Source: Agromyces sp. (GTDB lineage: Bacteria; Actinomycetota; Actinomycetes; Actinomycetales; Microbacteriaceae). Taken from it: 5,831 nt of DNA. Of this stretch, positions 5,050 to 5,831 are shown piece by piece. The translations under genes were made by a program, and so were the position numbers. How positions within the stretch are numbered: the first letter of the stretch is position 1; the number at the start of each line of letters is the position of its first letter. The notes beneath the pieces are model-generated. The model was not told where the DNA came from and ran no database searches. It was given only the letters and a program-made list of their open reading frames with translations. The stretch is taken from the NCBI GenBank assembly GCA_031178025.1, contig JAPSJU010000139.1, forward strand, positions 1 to 5,831, read 5' to 3'.

Positions 5050-5831
5050 ATGCACCGCCCGCGCCCCCTCCACGTCTCGGCCTGGCCGCGGCTCACCCGG
5101 CGCGGGGGCATGCTCATGGTGGTCGGCGTCGTGCTGCTCGCGGTGTCGTTGTGGTTCGACCTGCGCGACATCCTGGTGCTGGCGTTCGTCGGCATCGCGA
5201 TGCCGCTCGCCGCCGCCGCGTTCGTGACGGCGCGCGCTCCGCGGCTCGCCGTCACGAGGGCCTTCGCGCCGGCCGTCGTGCCGGCGGGTGGATGGACCCG
5301 TGTCTCGGTCGTCGTGAAGAACCGCGGCCGGCGCACCTTCGATGGCGCCCACTGGCGCGACATCGTCCCCGCCGGGCTGTCGGGGCCGCCCGAGGCGATC
5401 CTGCCGGCGATCGGGCCCTACGAGGGCGTGCTGCCATCCGGCGACGACACCGTGCGCCTCGAGTACCGGCTGCGGATGCCGCGTCGTGGTGTGGCGGCCG
5501 TCGGGCCGCTTCGCATCGGCATCGCGGATCCGTTCGGGCTGGCGCGCATCGATCGGGAGATCGGGGCGGCGCACGAGGTGATCGTCACGCCGAGGGTGAC
5601 CCCGCTCGATGCGGCGCTCGGCGGTGCCGCCTCGATCGACGGCGTCGTGCACGGGCTGCAGCGTCGTACGCACCCGAACTCCGACGAGCTCATCGCTCGC
5701 GAGTACCGATACGGGGATCCGATGCGGCGCGTGAACTGGCCCGCGACGGCTCGACGCGGTGAGCTCATGGTGCGCGAGGAGGAGCAACGGGGCGACCCCG
5801 AGGCCCGGATCCTGCTCGACACCACCCTGGC
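5050..5831 (+). CDS. DUF58 domain-containing membrane protein, partial (C-terminus beyond right edge)
   Basis: DUF58 proteins accompany MoxR ATPases and are thought to act at the cell envelope as their partners; the molecular role is not established. Seen: 260 complete codons. A short basic N-terminus (residues 1-18) is followed by two hydrophobic segments, about 19-36 (GGMLMVVGVVLLAVSLWF) and about 41-59, separated by a short charged turn, as is usual for the family. Then comes an extended beta-rich region, and the DUF58 signature R-E-Y-R-Y-G-D-P-x-R-R-V-N-W (217-230) followed by a conserved T-A-R-R-G-E-L and an acidic EEEQ. The window ends at the start of the next strand (LLDTTL), which in the family begins a VWA-like part. 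A basic N-terminus before the first membrane segment suggests both ends face the cytoplasm. The start is supported by GAAGGAA with a 6-nt spacer. A transglutaminase-like gene often follows, outside this window. Confidence 0.93.
   Translation, partial: MHRPRPLHVSAWPRLTRRGGMLMVVGVVLLAVSLWFDLRDILVLAFVGIAMPLAAAAFVTARAPRLAVTRAFAPAVVPAGGWTRVSVVVKNRGRRTFDGAHWRDIVPAGLSGPPEAILPAIGPYEGVLPSGDDTVRLEYRLRMPRRGVAAVGPLRIGIADPFGLARIDREIGAAHEVIVTPRVTPLDAALGGAASIDGVVHGLQRRTHPNSDELIAREYRYGDPMRRVNWPATARRGELMVREEEQRGDPEARILLDTTL

Noticed and set aside
4776..5762. Plus-strand open frame overlapping the moxR end and the DUF58 gene
   Set aside because: The product is Arg-rich and domainless, whereas the frame starting at 5050 encodes two membrane segments and the DUF58 signature.

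Overview
The window is a high-GC stretch of an actinobacterial chromosome, most likely from a Microbacteriaceae-like organism. This is inferred from strong G/C bias at third codon positions, the housekeeping gene content, and start codons placed 6-9 nt after TANNNT-type -10 hexamers, a leaderless arrangement common in actinobacteria. I could not check the taxonomy by searching. No mobile elements, CRISPR arrays or RNA genes are visible, and coding density is near complete.

Layout. (1) Bases 1-404, minus strand: the N-terminal two thirds of rsmD, the 16S rRNA m2G966 methyltransferase, cut by the window edge. (2) 405-453: a 49-bp divergent promoter region. (3) 454-1278, plus: a TPR-repeat protein of unknown function. 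(4) 1275-3473, plus: recG, a DNA branch-migration helicase that overlaps the TPR gene by 4 bp (ATGA). (5) 3474-3524: a 51-bp gap holding a probable promoter in which the -10 hexamer is half of a perfect 6-2-6 inverted repeat reaching the coaD start codon. (6) 3525-4016, plus: coaD, phosphopantetheine adenylyltransferase. (7) 4013-5047, plus: a MoxR-family AAA+ ATPase overlapping coaD by 4 bp. (8) 5050 to the window end, plus: a membrane-anchored DUF58 protein, cut by the edge and preceded by a good Shine-Dalgarno sequence.

How the genes relate. rsmD, recG and coaD are core genes for ribosome maturation, replication-fork repair and coenzyme A synthesis, and they tend to lie close together in actinobacteria. 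Here rsmD is divergent and separated from recG by the TPR gene. moxR and the DUF58 gene form a conserved pair, commonly followed by a transglutaminase-type membrane protein that would lie beyond the right edge. The ATGA overlap ties moxR translation to coaD.

I find no evidence of a novel multi-gene system. The items most worth a second look are the palindromic coaD promoter, the apparent use of leaderless starts at the heads of transcription units against a Shine-Dalgarno or overlap inside them, the coaD-moxR fusion of transcription units, and the uncharacterised TPR protein.
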